This document shows positions 56,601 to 64,000 of a stretch of DNA of 64,000 nt, piece by piece. The position numbers and the translations under genes were made by a program. The stretch covers positions 124,001 to 188,000 of the forward strand of contig NZ_SMSK01000012.1 in the NCBI RefSeq assembly GCF_004354985.1. Reading direction: 5' to 3'. Under the pieces are notes generated by a model. That model searched no databases. It was given only the letters and a program-made list of their open reading frames with translations, and was not told the origin of the DNA. Each line of letters begins with the position of its first letter. Position 1 is the first letter of the stretch. The stretch is from Segetibacter sp. 3557_3 (lineage in GTDB: Bacteria; Bacteroidota; Bacteroidia; Chitinophagales; Chitinophagaceae).

Positions 56601-57052
56601 GCACAAGTGAGCAGGTATCTTTTGCAGGCGTCGCGCCTGCTGCCTACTTCGTCTCCATCCGGCATCGTAATCATTTAGGTATCCGGTCAGCAAGTGTTGT
56701 TGATTTTAGCAGCGGTACTGCCAGATTTGATTTTACTACCGGTACCGATCAAGTGCATCAGAATGACGCTTACACCGCCACCGTTCAACTCGGCGAAAAG
56801 TGGGCGATGCGTGCAGGCGATGCCAATGCAAATGGTAACGTACGATATGCAGGACCCGGGAATGACCAGAACCAAATGCTCAATATTAAATTAGGCGGTT
56901 CCCTTGCGATGGTATTATCAGGGGTGTACGCACCCGAAGACGTGAACATGGATGGTAGCATTAAGTACAATGGCCCGGCCAATGACCAGAATTTTTTGCT
57001 GAACGTTATTTTGGCGGGGTCGTTGAGCACCATCTTCCAGCAGCAGTTGTGA
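53615..57052 (+). CDS. Large exported ELWxxDGT-repeat protein with dockerin-like C-terminus
   Basis: 1145 residues with a long N-terminal signal (hydrophobic 'CFLLLASAFAGL', ending near SNAQ). Residues about 60-880 are about 17 repeats of roughly 50 residues with the signature ELWKSDGTxxGT followed by VLVKDI, expected to form a beta-propeller-like stack. Residues about 899-1145 are a C-terminal module shared with the next two genes: 'FSGKVYLQGAFN', 'DIVDWVLLELRS', 'YFVSIRHRNHLGIRSASVVDF' and two Ca-binding-like loops 'GDANANGNVRYAGPGNDQN' and 'EDVNMDGSIKYNGPANDQN'. The protein is likely at the cell surface or secreted. Function and export route are unknown. Confidence 0.82.
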   Translation: MLLIKFRKRLQNVIFPVRSGHIVKCFLLLASAFAGLRSNAQTFDVVKYINSSNLGSNPISLTLCNGAVYFSAENPQTGRELWKTDGTAAGTVLVKDINEGTNSGFPENLTNVNGVLFFVASDGTHGSELWKSDGTASGTVMVKDIYTGIYNDAYVQKLTNINGTLYFAASTSSTGQELWKSDGTAGGTTMVKDINPGQAGSSINNITNVNGTLFFSATDGVNGHELWRSNGTTGQTYMVKDILPGMNPFTPWVPNSSDPTDLVNANGTLFFRTGYQLWRSDGTNAGTTLVKAFTESLFYLTNVDGTLFFRAAAGSDGSELWKSDGTTAGTVMVKDIYLGGGNSYPRNLVNVNGTLFFSASSSSYGEELWKSDGTSAGTVQVKDINTGSRSTFYEYLTNIAGVLYFSAADDNGSELWISDGTDAGTMMVQNINPRGPSTPRFMTNINGQVIFSAADGTSGIELWVTNGSAAGTFIAKNINTAALGSGPDNLVVVNGTLYFSATDTSGAELWRSDGTATGTMLVKDINPGIGNSTIRQMTAVNGTLFFTTDDGVNGFELWKSDGTADGTSLVRNINTAGSSYPENLINVNGVLYFSANDGINGTELWRSDGTVAGTTMVTNINPGSSPSDPSKFFNLSGTLYFRANDGVHGFELWKTDGSPDGTLLVKDIETGPVGSAPGNFVEMNGVLYLSASTAAQRKLWKSDGTDNGTTLVSGVVLPFDYQTYLIVVNSTLYFVGISPDHGNELWKSNGTDAGTVLVKDILAGQGASSPQEITNVNGTLFFSAVNIASGRELWKSDGTDAGTVLVKDIRPGSNDAMPGFFKNVNGTLYFSAYDNFHGNELWKSDGTAAGTVLVRDFAPGEVHGYPRQFTVLGSKLLLVASEVALNSQLYVGSISTEIVFSGKVYLQGAFNQNTGLMSNGLNTAGILKANASSQPYNNAAFGYAGTENVGTTFFETHPDIVDWVLLELRSSTSPQTIVARRAAFIKRDGTIVDIDGTSEQVSFAGVAPAAYFVSIRHRNHLGIRSASVVDFSSGTARFDFTTGTDQVHQNDAYTATVQLGEKWAMRAGDANANGNVRYAGPGNDQNQMLNIKLGGSLAMVLSGVYAPEDVNMDGSIKYNGPANDQNFLLNVILAGSLSTIFQQQL

Positions 57053-57084
57053 GTGGGGGTTGGTTTTGAGGTATTAGTATTAGC

Positions 57085-57383
57085 GAATTGCGAATTGGAG
57101 ATTAGGTATTAAGGTATTGGGTATTGAGGTTTTGGGAAGGAAGTTGATAGGTTGACTGGTTGATAGGTTGACTGGTTTTTTGCAAGCGTCAGTGTCCGTT
57201 CCCGAACCTGGTCTCTCTTTTGACTTTTTAATTTTGACTTTTGACTTTGGTAATTTATCGGGAGTAAAGACCTGATCAGGACTGAAATTCCTTTTTACAT
57301 TTTACATTTTTCATTTTACATTCTATCACCCGGCACCCCTTTAGGCTTTTGAATTTTGACTTTTTGACTTACAACTGCTTGCC
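57085..57383. repeat. Low-complexity spacer tract, copy 1
   Basis: Runs of GTATTGAG, GTTGATAG/GTTGACTG units, TTTTTAATTTTGACTTTTGAC and ACATTTTACATTTTTCATTT, then ATCACCCGGCACCCC and the start of the next gene. The same order recurs at 59672-60024 and, in part, at 62278-62676. Confidence 0.75.
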
Positions 57384-59660
57384 ATGAACATTCAGACGTT
57401 GATTAAATGCTACCTGTGTTGCCTGTTGCAATCCTTTGCTGTTGATGGATGGTCACAACCGCAGGTTACTGCTTTCAGTCCTGATCGCGGCCCGGTTGGT
57501 ACACCGGTTACCATTACCGGTCATAACTTCAATCCTGATCCCGCACGCAACATCGTTTATTTTGGTGCCGTTCGCGCCCTGGTAACCGCGGCGACTACAA
57601 CCAGCTTAACCGTAACCGCGCCAGCTGGTGCAACTTACAAACCGCTCACCGTTACTGATCAGTCAACTGGTCTGACCGCCTATTCCAAAGCCCCGTTTTC
57701 AATAACTTTTACCAATCCTTTTGCCTACGGGATACCGGCTAACTTCTATCAGCCTAAAGTTTCCCTCGCTCAGGGGAATGGCCCAATTGCGATAGCCGAC
57801 ATAGATGGGGATGGTAAACCTGACCTGGTGACGCTTGAACAAACCACCATAACCCTGAGACGCAATATTTCTGCCATAGGCAGCAATGTTATTAGCGCAG
57901 CTTCTTTGGACACCCCGGTTAGTTTTCCTATTGATAATAGCAATTACAGCCGCAGCCATCCTCCGGCAATTGGCGACGTAAATGGCGATGGTAAGTTAGA
58001 TATCGTGGTTGCGAGTTACGGATCTTTTCCTACACCATATTCCAGGGTCTCCGTGCTGCGAAATACTTCCACACCAGGCAGCATAACGGCCTCTTCAATG
58101 GCCGCTAAAGTCGATTTTAATACAGCTACGCTTGCCTCAACAGTCGAGCTTAGCGATATCGATGGAGATGGTAGACCCGAACTGGTCGTGTTGGGTGGTT
58201 TTGCCATATCAATTTTGCACAACACGTCTACCCCTGGCACCATTAATTCTTCCTCTTTCGCGGGTAATGTCGACTTCAGCGGTGTTTATCCAAGTGATGT
58301 TACCCTTCCTTCTGTTGAAGTCAGCGACCTGGATGGAGACGGCAAGCCCGATATGGTCGTGAATCTGAGAGGAGCATTTGTAGTTTTCAGAAACAATGCT
58401 ACGGTGGGCAGCATCGGGCCTGCCTCCTTTCAAGCCCCGGTAAATATCCTCACAGCCGACACACGGTATCTCGCCATCAGCGACATGGATGGCGATGGCA
58501 AGCCTGACCTCGTAGGTACCGGAATTAAGGGCACACAAGAGGGGTTCTTTGGCACAGTCTCCATAATCCGCAATATTGCTACCCCCGGAAATCTCACCCC
58601 TGCTTCATTCGAACCGCCCGTATCTTTTTTTCTCCCCCTCGAAGCCTGGGATGTAACGGTTGGAGACCTGGATGGCGATGCTAAACCTGATGTTGCGGTG
58701 GGCGTGAGCCCGGGTAACACTATATCTGTTTTTCGTAACACGGCTACACCAGGCAGCATCAATGCAGGTTCTTTGGCCGGGAGTATAAATTTTCCCGGTA
58801 ACCGCGGCCCCATATCTATCAGCGATGTAGATGCGGACGGCAAACCTGAACTGTTTTTTATGAGCTATCCGGAAGGTTTATCCGTATATAAAATTGATAA
58901 CCCCGACCGGCAAATTACATTTAACGGCAAAGTACTCTTGCAGGGTGCATACAATCCCACTTCCGGGCTAATGGCTACGTCCCTGAATAGCTCAGGCATT
59001 TTGAAGTCGCTTGCGGCTCATCAGCCCTATTCCACAGACCGCTATCGGTATGCCGGCACCGAAAAAGTGGACCCCACGTTCTTTGATGCCCATCCCGACA
59101 TAGTGGATTGGGTATTGGTTGAATTAAGAAGTGCAACAACTCCAACCAGCGTATTGGCAACGAGAGCCGCTTTTGTAAAACAAAACGGAACTTTGATTGA
59201 CATTAATGGTGTTGATGCAGGTGTAACCTTCCAGGGCTTCATGCCTGGCAATTACCATATTGCTATCCGCCACCGCAATCATCTTGGCATTCGTTCGGCC
59301 TTGCCGGTAGATTTTAGTTCCGGCTCGGGCAATTATGACTTTACTACGGGTGCCGACAAGTCGTTCCAGAACCAGGCATATACTTCCACGGTACTAGTAG
59401 GCAATGCATGGGCCATGCGTGCAGGCGATGCCAATACAAACGGGAACGTTCGTTATTCCGGACCAGCAAATGACCAGAACCAACTGCTAAACAACAAGCT
59501 CGGGGGATCCATCGCAAACCTCATCACTAGCGCTTATGCACCCGAAGACCTAAACATGGATGGTACGATTAAATACAACGGACCAGCCAATGATCAGAAC
59601 TTTCTGTTGAATACTATATTGGCGGGATTGCTCAGTACGGTTTATGTGCAACAGCTGTAG
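57384..59660 (+). CDS. Exported TIG and FG-GAP repeat protein, paralogue 1
   Basis: 758 residues with signal (1-25, GWSQ). An IPT/TIG domain follows (about 27-112, 'VTAFSPDRGPVGTPVTITGHNF'). Residues about 115-500 are FG-GAP/VCBS-type repeats with Ca-binding 'DIDGDGKPDLV', 'DVNGDGKLDIVV', 'DLDGDGKPDMVV' loops, expected to fold as a propeller. The C-terminal module (about 512-758) matches the other two proteins, with 'GDANTNGNVRYSGPANDQN' and 'EDLNMDGTIKYNGPANDQN'. Near duplicate of the gene at 60025. Likely surface adhesin or carbohydrate-binding protein; function not known. Confidence 0.85.
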   Translation: MNIQTLIKCYLCCLLQSFAVDGWSQPQVTAFSPDRGPVGTPVTITGHNFNPDPARNIVYFGAVRALVTAATTTSLTVTAPAGATYKPLTVTDQSTGLTAYSKAPFSITFTNPFAYGIPANFYQPKVSLAQGNGPIAIADIDGDGKPDLVTLEQTTITLRRNISAIGSNVISAASLDTPVSFPIDNSNYSRSHPPAIGDVNGDGKLDIVVASYGSFPTPYSRVSVLRNTSTPGSITASSMAAKVDFNTATLASTVELSDIDGDGRPELVVLGGFAISILHNTSTPGTINSSSFAGNVDFSGVYPSDVTLPSVEVSDLDGDGKPDMVVNLRGAFVVFRNNATVGSIGPASFQAPVNILTADTRYLAISDMDGDGKPDLVGTGIKGTQEGFFGTVSIIRNIATPGNLTPASFEPPVSFFLPLEAWDVTVGDLDGDAKPDVAVGVSPGNTISVFRNTATPGSINAGSLAGSINFPGNRGPISISDVDADGKPELFFMSYPEGLSVYKIDNPDRQITFNGKVLLQGAYNPTSGLMATSLNSSGILKSLAAHQPYSTDRYRYAGTEKVDPTFFDAHPDIVDWVLVELRSATTPTSVLATRAAFVKQNGTLIDINGVDAGVTFQGFMPGNYHIAIRHRNHLGIRSALPVDFSSGSGNYDFTTGADKSFQNQAYTSTVLVGNAWAMRAGDANTNGNVRYSGPANDQNQLLNNKLGGSIANLITSAYAPEDLNMDGTIKYNGPANDQNFLLNTILAGLLSTVYVQQL

Positions 59661-59671
59661 AGTAGGGATTG

Positions 59672-60024
59672 GGTAGTAGTATTAGCGGATTGCGGATTGC
59701 GGATTGGAGATTAGGTATTGAGGTATTTGGTATTATGGTATTGAGGTATTGGGTATTGAGGTATTGGGGAGGATGTTGATAGGTTGGTAGGTTGATTGGT
59801 TGATAAGTTGATTGGTTGATAGGTTGAATGGTTGATAGGTTGACTGGTTCTTTGCAAGCGCTCTCCTTTTGACTTTTTAATTTTGACTTTTGACTTTAGT
59901 GTGTATCAGGGTTAAAGACCTGATCGGAACTTGAAACCCCTTTTTACATTTTACATTTTTCATTTTACATTTTATCACCCGGCACCCCTTTAGGCTTTTG
60001 AATTTTGACTTACAACTACTTGCC
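59672..60024. repeat. Low-complexity spacer tract, copy 2
   Basis: Same elements in the same order as copy 1 (57085-57383): GTATTGAG runs, GTTGATAG/GTTGATTG units, TTTTTAATTTTGACTTTTGAC, ACATTTTACATTTTTCATTT and the CACCCGGCACCCC motif just before the gene. It supports a duplication that included the spacer. Confidence 0.8.
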
Positions 60025-62277
60025 ATGAACATTCAGACGTTGATTAAATGCTACCTGTGTTGCCTTTTGCAATCCTTTGCTGTTGATGGATGGTCACAAC
60101 CGCAGGTTACTTCTTTCAGTCCTGATCGCGGCCCCATTGGTACACCGGTTACCATTACAGGATATAACTTCAATCCTGAGCCCGCACGCAACATCGTTTA
60201 TTTTGGTGCCGTTCGCGCCCAGGTAACCGCGGCGACTACAACCAGCTTAACCGTAACCGCACCGGCTGGTGCAACTTACAAACCGCTCACCGTTACTGAT
60301 CAGTCAACTGGTCTGACCGGCTATTCCAAGGCCCCTTTTTCAATAACGTTTACCAATCCCTTTATCAACGGCTTCACCACTAACTTCTACCAAAATGCGG
60401 TGCCCATTGATGGTGGGCGCACGACTACAATAGCCGACATCGACGGTGATGGCAAGCCTGATATCATTACAGGTGAAGACGGTGAAATTCTTGTGTCGCG
60501 CAATACCGCCGTTATAGGTAGCCCTAGTCTTTCTAGTTCATCGTTTGCTCCAACGGTGCGTTTCCCCGTATCCAATGACTGGAACATTTTATATATCGGT
60601 ATCGGAGATTTGGATGGAGACGGCAAACTTGACATCGTCGTTCCTAATTACAACAAAGCATCCGTTTCGGTACTCCGAAATACTTCTGAGCCCGGGTCCA
60701 TAACAGCTGCCTCCTTCGCACCTAAAATCGATTTTGAAACTGATGTTTATTCTATCTCGGTTGCGGTTGCAGACATCGACAATGATGGAAAGCCTGAAAT
60801 AATCACCGGCAATGTGTATTCTGTATCGGTGTTGCAAAACACGGCTTCACAGGGTATTCTGAACACCGCATCGTTCGCGCCGAAAGTAGATTTTGGCGGC
60901 GTATCAGGAACCTCGGCAATGCACAATAGTATTGTAGTAGCAAGCGACATCGATGGTGATGGGAAGACGGACATGGTAGTAAACTCCGATTTCAATGGAC
61001 CGAGCATAGCAGTTTTTAAAAACACTTCGACTAGAGGAACTATCTCAAACGCTTCATTTGCTGCGCCGGTGTACTTTCCGGGCGACCAGTCTGTTGCTGT
61101 TGGCGATTTGGATGATGATGGTAAACCCGATGTTGTTGTCGGCTCAACCAGCGGGTTTGTCGGCGGACCGGGCCAACCTTTTGAAGGCAAGGTGATGGTG
61201 TACCATAACACGGCAACTCGGGGTGTGATCGATTTGGCTTCGCTGGCTCCTCCAATTATCTTTCGGCCTGCCTACAACAGCTACAGGGTAGCGATAGCAG
61301 ACGTGGATGGCGACAGAAAGCCTGAAATCATCACGGCCAGCCTTGGGCCTGTTTTGTCTGTATTGCGGAACATGACTGCTGTTGGCGCAATTACGGCATC
61401 GTCTTTTGCATCAAGGGTTGATTTTGAGGGTACCGGAGCTTCCGTTGCTGTTGCCGACATTGATGGTGACGGAATACCTGAGCTATTTGGGATGGATGCT
61501 GTTTACAAAATCAACAATGCCTCAAATACGATAACGTTTAATGGTAAAGTATTCCTACAGGGTGCATATGATGTTTCCGCTGGTGCTATGACCAATAGTT
61601 TAAATAGCTCAGGCATTTTGAAGTCGCTTGCGGCTCATCAGCCCTATTCCACAGACCGCTATCGGTATGCCGGCTCTGAAAAAGTGGACCCCACATTCTT
61701 TGAGGCCCATCCCGACATTGTCGATTGGGTTTTGATTGAACTAAGAAGTATGGCAACCCCATCCAATGTATTAGCAACAAGAGCGGCTTTTGTAAAACAA
61801 AACGGAACTTTGATTGACATTAATGGTGTTGATGCAGGTATTACTTTCCAGGGCTTTCTTCCGGGCAACTACCACATTGCTATTCGCCACCGCAACCACC
61901 TCGGTATTCGTTCCGCCTCGCCGGTTGATTTTAGTTCCGGCTTGGGCAATTATGATTTTACCACAGCTGCCGACAAGTCTTACCAAAATCAAAGTTATAC
62001 ATCAACCGTAATGATCGGCAATGCATGGGCCATGCGTGCAGGCGATGCCAATACAAACGGGAACGTTCGTTATTCCGGACCAGCAAATGACCAAAATCAA
62101 CTGCTTAATAGTAAACTTGGGGGTTCTCTTGCGACGGTTTTATCGGGTGTTTATGCTCCTGAAGACGTTAACATGGATGGCACAATCAAATACAATGGTC
62201 CGGGCAACGACCAGAACTTTTTGCTGAATACGATACTGGCGGGATTGCTCAGTACGGTTTATGTGCAGCAGTTGTAG
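60025..62277 (+). CDS. Exported TIG and FG-GAP repeat protein, paralogue 2
   Basis: 750 residues from ATG 60025; an upstream TTG at 59998 would add nine residues inside the repeated spacer and is rejected. Residues 1-110 are almost identical to paralogue 1, including signal and TIG domain ('VTSFSPDRGPIGTPVTITGYNF'). The FG-GAP middle (about 115-490) diverges strongly though 'DIDGDGKPDII' loops remain. From about 503 the C-terminal module is again near identical, with 'GDANTNGNVRYSGPANDQN' and 'EDVNMDGTIKYNGPGNDQN'. The pattern suggests gene duplication followed by change or exchange in the middle. Likely secreted or cell-surface. Confidence 0.85.
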   Translation: MNIQTLIKCYLCCLLQSFAVDGWSQPQVTSFSPDRGPIGTPVTITGYNFNPEPARNIVYFGAVRAQVTAATTTSLTVTAPAGATYKPLTVTDQSTGLTGYSKAPFSITFTNPFINGFTTNFYQNAVPIDGGRTTTIADIDGDGKPDIITGEDGEILVSRNTAVIGSPSLSSSSFAPTVRFPVSNDWNILYIGIGDLDGDGKLDIVVPNYNKASVSVLRNTSEPGSITAASFAPKIDFETDVYSISVAVADIDNDGKPEIITGNVYSVSVLQNTASQGILNTASFAPKVDFGGVSGTSAMHNSIVVASDIDGDGKTDMVVNSDFNGPSIAVFKNTSTRGTISNASFAAPVYFPGDQSVAVGDLDDDGKPDVVVGSTSGFVGGPGQPFEGKVMVYHNTATRGVIDLASLAPPIIFRPAYNSYRVAIADVDGDRKPEIITASLGPVLSVLRNMTAVGAITASSFASRVDFEGTGASVAVADIDGDGIPELFGMDAVYKINNASNTITFNGKVFLQGAYDVSAGAMTNSLNSSGILKSLAAHQPYSTDRYRYAGSEKVDPTFFEAHPDIVDWVLIELRSMATPSNVLATRAAFVKQNGTLIDINGVDAGITFQGFLPGNYHIAIRHRNHLGIRSASPVDFSSGLGNYDFTTAADKSYQNQSYTSTVMIGNAWAMRAGDANTNGNVRYSGPANDQNQLLNSKLGGSLATVLSGVYAPEDVNMDGTIKYNGPGNDQNFLLNTILAGLLSTVYVQQL

Positions 62278-62676
62278 GGTGGGTATTGGGTATTAGGGTA
62301 TTGGGTATTGAGGTATTGGGTATTGAGGTCTTGGGAAGCAAGTTGATAGGTTGATAGGTTGATAGGTTGATAGGTTGACTGGTTGATACGTTGACTGGTT
62401 TTTTGCAAACGTCAGTACCCGTTCCCGAACTTGGTCTCTTTTGACTTTTTAATTATGACTTTTGACTTTAGTAGTTTATCAGAACTTGAAAGCCCTTTTT
62501 ACATTTTTTATTTTACATTCTATCACCCAGCTCTCCTTTTTGACTTTTTAATTTTGACTTTTGACTCTAGTAGTTTATCAGGACTTGACACCCCTTTTTA
62601 CATTTTTAATTTTTCATTTTACATTCTATCACCCGGCTCTCCTTTTCGACTTTTTAATTTTGGCTTTTGACTTGAT
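62278..62676. repeat. Low-complexity spacer tract, copy 3
   Basis: Begins with GTATTGGGTATTGAG runs and a clean 8-bp series GTTGATAG repeated four times, then TTTTGACTTTTTAATT blocks repeated three times with TACATTTT tracts. It runs directly into the truncated serine hydrolase fragment at 62683. Confidence 0.75.
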
Positions 62677-62682
62677 GCGTTT

Positions 62683-63066
62683 ATGGTGCATCGCAACTCA
62701 CCGCACTACGCTGGCAGCGGGGTATTTACCAGTATCAACGACTGGTATTTATGGGATAAAAACTTTTACACTCATACCATGGGAGGTGCTTCATTTTATC
62801 AGTTAATACATCAGCGCATGAGCTTTAATCACGATAAGAAAAATGATGCATCTGGTTTGGTGTTTGGCACTTATAAAGACCAGGAAATGGTTTGGTACGC
62901 CGGGGGCGACATCGGCTTCAATAGCTATGTTATGCGTTTTCCGAAACAACAGTTAACCATCGTTTGCTTTTCTAATCTAGACATTGGTGGTATTGCCGAA
63001 AAGATGGCCAAACAAATTGCAGATGTATTGGCAAGCGAAAAAATGCTAAAGACGGATGGGCAATAA
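62683..63066 (+). pseudogene. C-terminal fragment of a beta-lactamase-fold serine hydrolase
   Basis: 127 codons reading 'SGVFTSINDWYLWDKNFYTH', 'NDASGLVFGTYKDQEMVWYA', 'GGDIGFNSYVMRFPKQQLTI' and 'VCFSNLDIGGIAEKMAKQIAD'. This is the last third of the family fold: the SxxK and YxN motifs are missing. The coding part starts right at the edge of the repeated spacer tract, so the 5' part was probably lost by deletion or recombination there. A complete family member starts 64 nt downstream. Confidence 0.75.
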
Positions 63067-63130
63067 GCAACAGAGCACCCACCAGCTGATAAAATAATTT
63101 AGTCAGATTTCCCTGGACTCAAATTGTACC

Positions 63131-64000
63131 ATGACAAAAATCATTGCGGCTATAATCATCGGGTTAACCTACTCCACAAGTTTTGGTCAGCATTCAGCTT
63201 ATAACCGGATAGCTAATCACTACACTAAAACGCAAAATTTCAGCGGTGCTATCCTGGTTGCAAAACCTGGGCACCCTACTTATCTCCACTATGCCGGCCT
63301 GGCGAGTAAAGAACTACAGGTGCCCGTCACAAAAACTACAAAGTTTAAAATTTGCTCGATTACTAAAACCTTTACGGTAGCCATGTTGCTCAAGCTGGCA
63401 GAGGAAGGAAAACTTAAACTTGATGCTACTATTGGAACCTATTTTCCGGGGTACATTGGCGAAGGAAAAGACAAGGTAAATCTTCATCAGTTAATCACCT
63501 ATAGTTCCGGTATTCCGGATTGTGAGGGGAACACAGGTCTGGCAGTTTATCAAACCGAAATAGCAAGAGACAGCTTCATCAATCGGTATTGTAGTGGCGC
63601 CCTTGCAACCACCCCGGGCAGTACCTTTAAGTACGAAAATGGCGGGTACATTATACTTGGTAAGATCATCGAATTGGCTACCGGCAAAAGCTATGCGGAA
63701 AATCTTCATACCATGATCCTCGAGCCGCTTGGTATGAAGAACACTGGCTTTATAGCCGATCGTCGGCTGGTGAAAGAACTTGCGCAGGCTTACCTGTACA
63801 ACGATAGTACGAAGTCGTTTACAAATGATCCGCCCTATTACATCGAGAACTATCATGCCAGTGCTGCCATGTATTCCACGGTTGAGGATCTATTAAAATT
63901 CGATCAGGCGCTCTTCAATTACAAGTTACTTTCAAAAGCTACCATCGGGTTAATGTTGACATCTTATCCAAAACTATGGAGCGTTGCTTATGGTTTTTGG
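63131..64000 (+). CDS. Beta-lactamase-fold serine hydrolase, exported (cut at window edge)
   Basis: 290 codons visible from ATG 63131 to the edge, all open. Signal peptide residues 1-20 ('IIAAIIIGLTYSTSFGQ'). Catalytic S76-x-x-K79 in 'CSITKTF' and Y168-E-N170 in 'FKYENGGY' are present, with 'LITYSSGIPD' between. It is a penicillin-binding-like hydrolase of the periplasm. The neighbouring fragment at 62683-63066 corresponds to the region this gene has beyond the window. Confidence 0.88.
   Translation, partial: MTKIIAAIIIGLTYSTSFGQHSAYNRIANHYTKTQNFSGAILVAKPGHPTYLHYAGLASKELQVPVTKTTKFKICSITKTFTVAMLLKLAEEGKLKLDATIGTYFPGYIGEGKDKVNLHQLITYSSGIPDCEGNTGLAVYQTEIARDSFINRYCSGALATTPGSTFKYENGGYIILGKIIELATGKSYAENLHTMILEPLGMKNTGFIADRRLVKELAQAYLYNDSTKSFTNDPPYYIENYHASAAMYSTVEDLLKFDQALFNYKLLSKATIGLMLTSYPKLWSVAYGFW

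Overview
The window looks like a chromosomal segment of a Bacteroidota species, most likely of the Chitinophagaceae. This rests on two SusC/SusD pairs, a hybrid two-component regulator with propeller, histidine kinase, receiver and AraC domains, many lipoproteins with a Cys-Lys-Lys start, ELWxxDGT and FG-GAP surface proteins, and long AT-rich spacers. The family assignment is inference; there is no rRNA gene to test it. I saw no tRNA, rRNA, CRISPR array, integrase or complete insertion sequence.

Layout. (1) 0-10 kb, plus strand: exported proteins for oxidative sugar or sugar-acid chemistry: a CBM9-like protein, a cupin-like protein, two SMP-30/gluconolactonase proteins (one fused to a bicupin), a Tat-exported NIF3-like protein, a ThuA-domain protein and a large dehydrogenase-like lipoprotein with two haem c motifs, closed by a strong terminator. 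(2) 10.4-34.6 kb: a polysaccharide utilisation locus with a minus-strand GH67/GH20-like glycosidase, two SusC/SusD pairs plus a surface DUF1735-type lipoprotein, a 1387-residue hybrid regulator, a GH43 enzyme and a GH97 enzyme with the aspartate-nucleophile motif. The expected flow is surface capture, TonB-dependent import, periplasmic cleavage and sensing of the product by the hybrid regulator. (3) 34.9-39.6 kb: a plug-only TonB-receptor-like protein, small lipoproteins, a serine hydrolase and a metallo-beta-lactamase-fold enzyme. (4) 39.6-42.2 kb: a DUF4062/NB-ARC/TPR STAND ATPase, a candidate immune sensor. (5) 42.6-52.7 kb: small accessory genes (AHSA1, DinB, methyltransferase, alpha/beta hydrolase, HEAT-like, RibD-type reductase, LLM flavin oxidoreductase) mixed with two decaying genes found by translating the minus strand (a RibD-type reductase and a cupin) and a tandem array of about 117-bp units. 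(6) 53.6-62.3 kb: three large exported repeat proteins with a shared C-terminal module ending in two dockerin-like DxNxxG loops; two of them are a tandem duplication that includes the flanking low-complexity DNA. (7) 62.7-64 kb: an orphan C-terminal fragment of a serine hydrolase, then a second serine hydrolase cut by the window edge.

The least ordinary signals are the three-gene surface-protein family with its duplicated spacers, the STAND ATPase, a 20-bp extragenic motif present three times, inverted-repeat structures in the long spacer before the first SusC gene, and two ATCACC/GGTGAT palindromes placed as operators next to an AHSA1 gene and a reductase pseudogene. Gene functions come from motif recognition only; no database search was possible.
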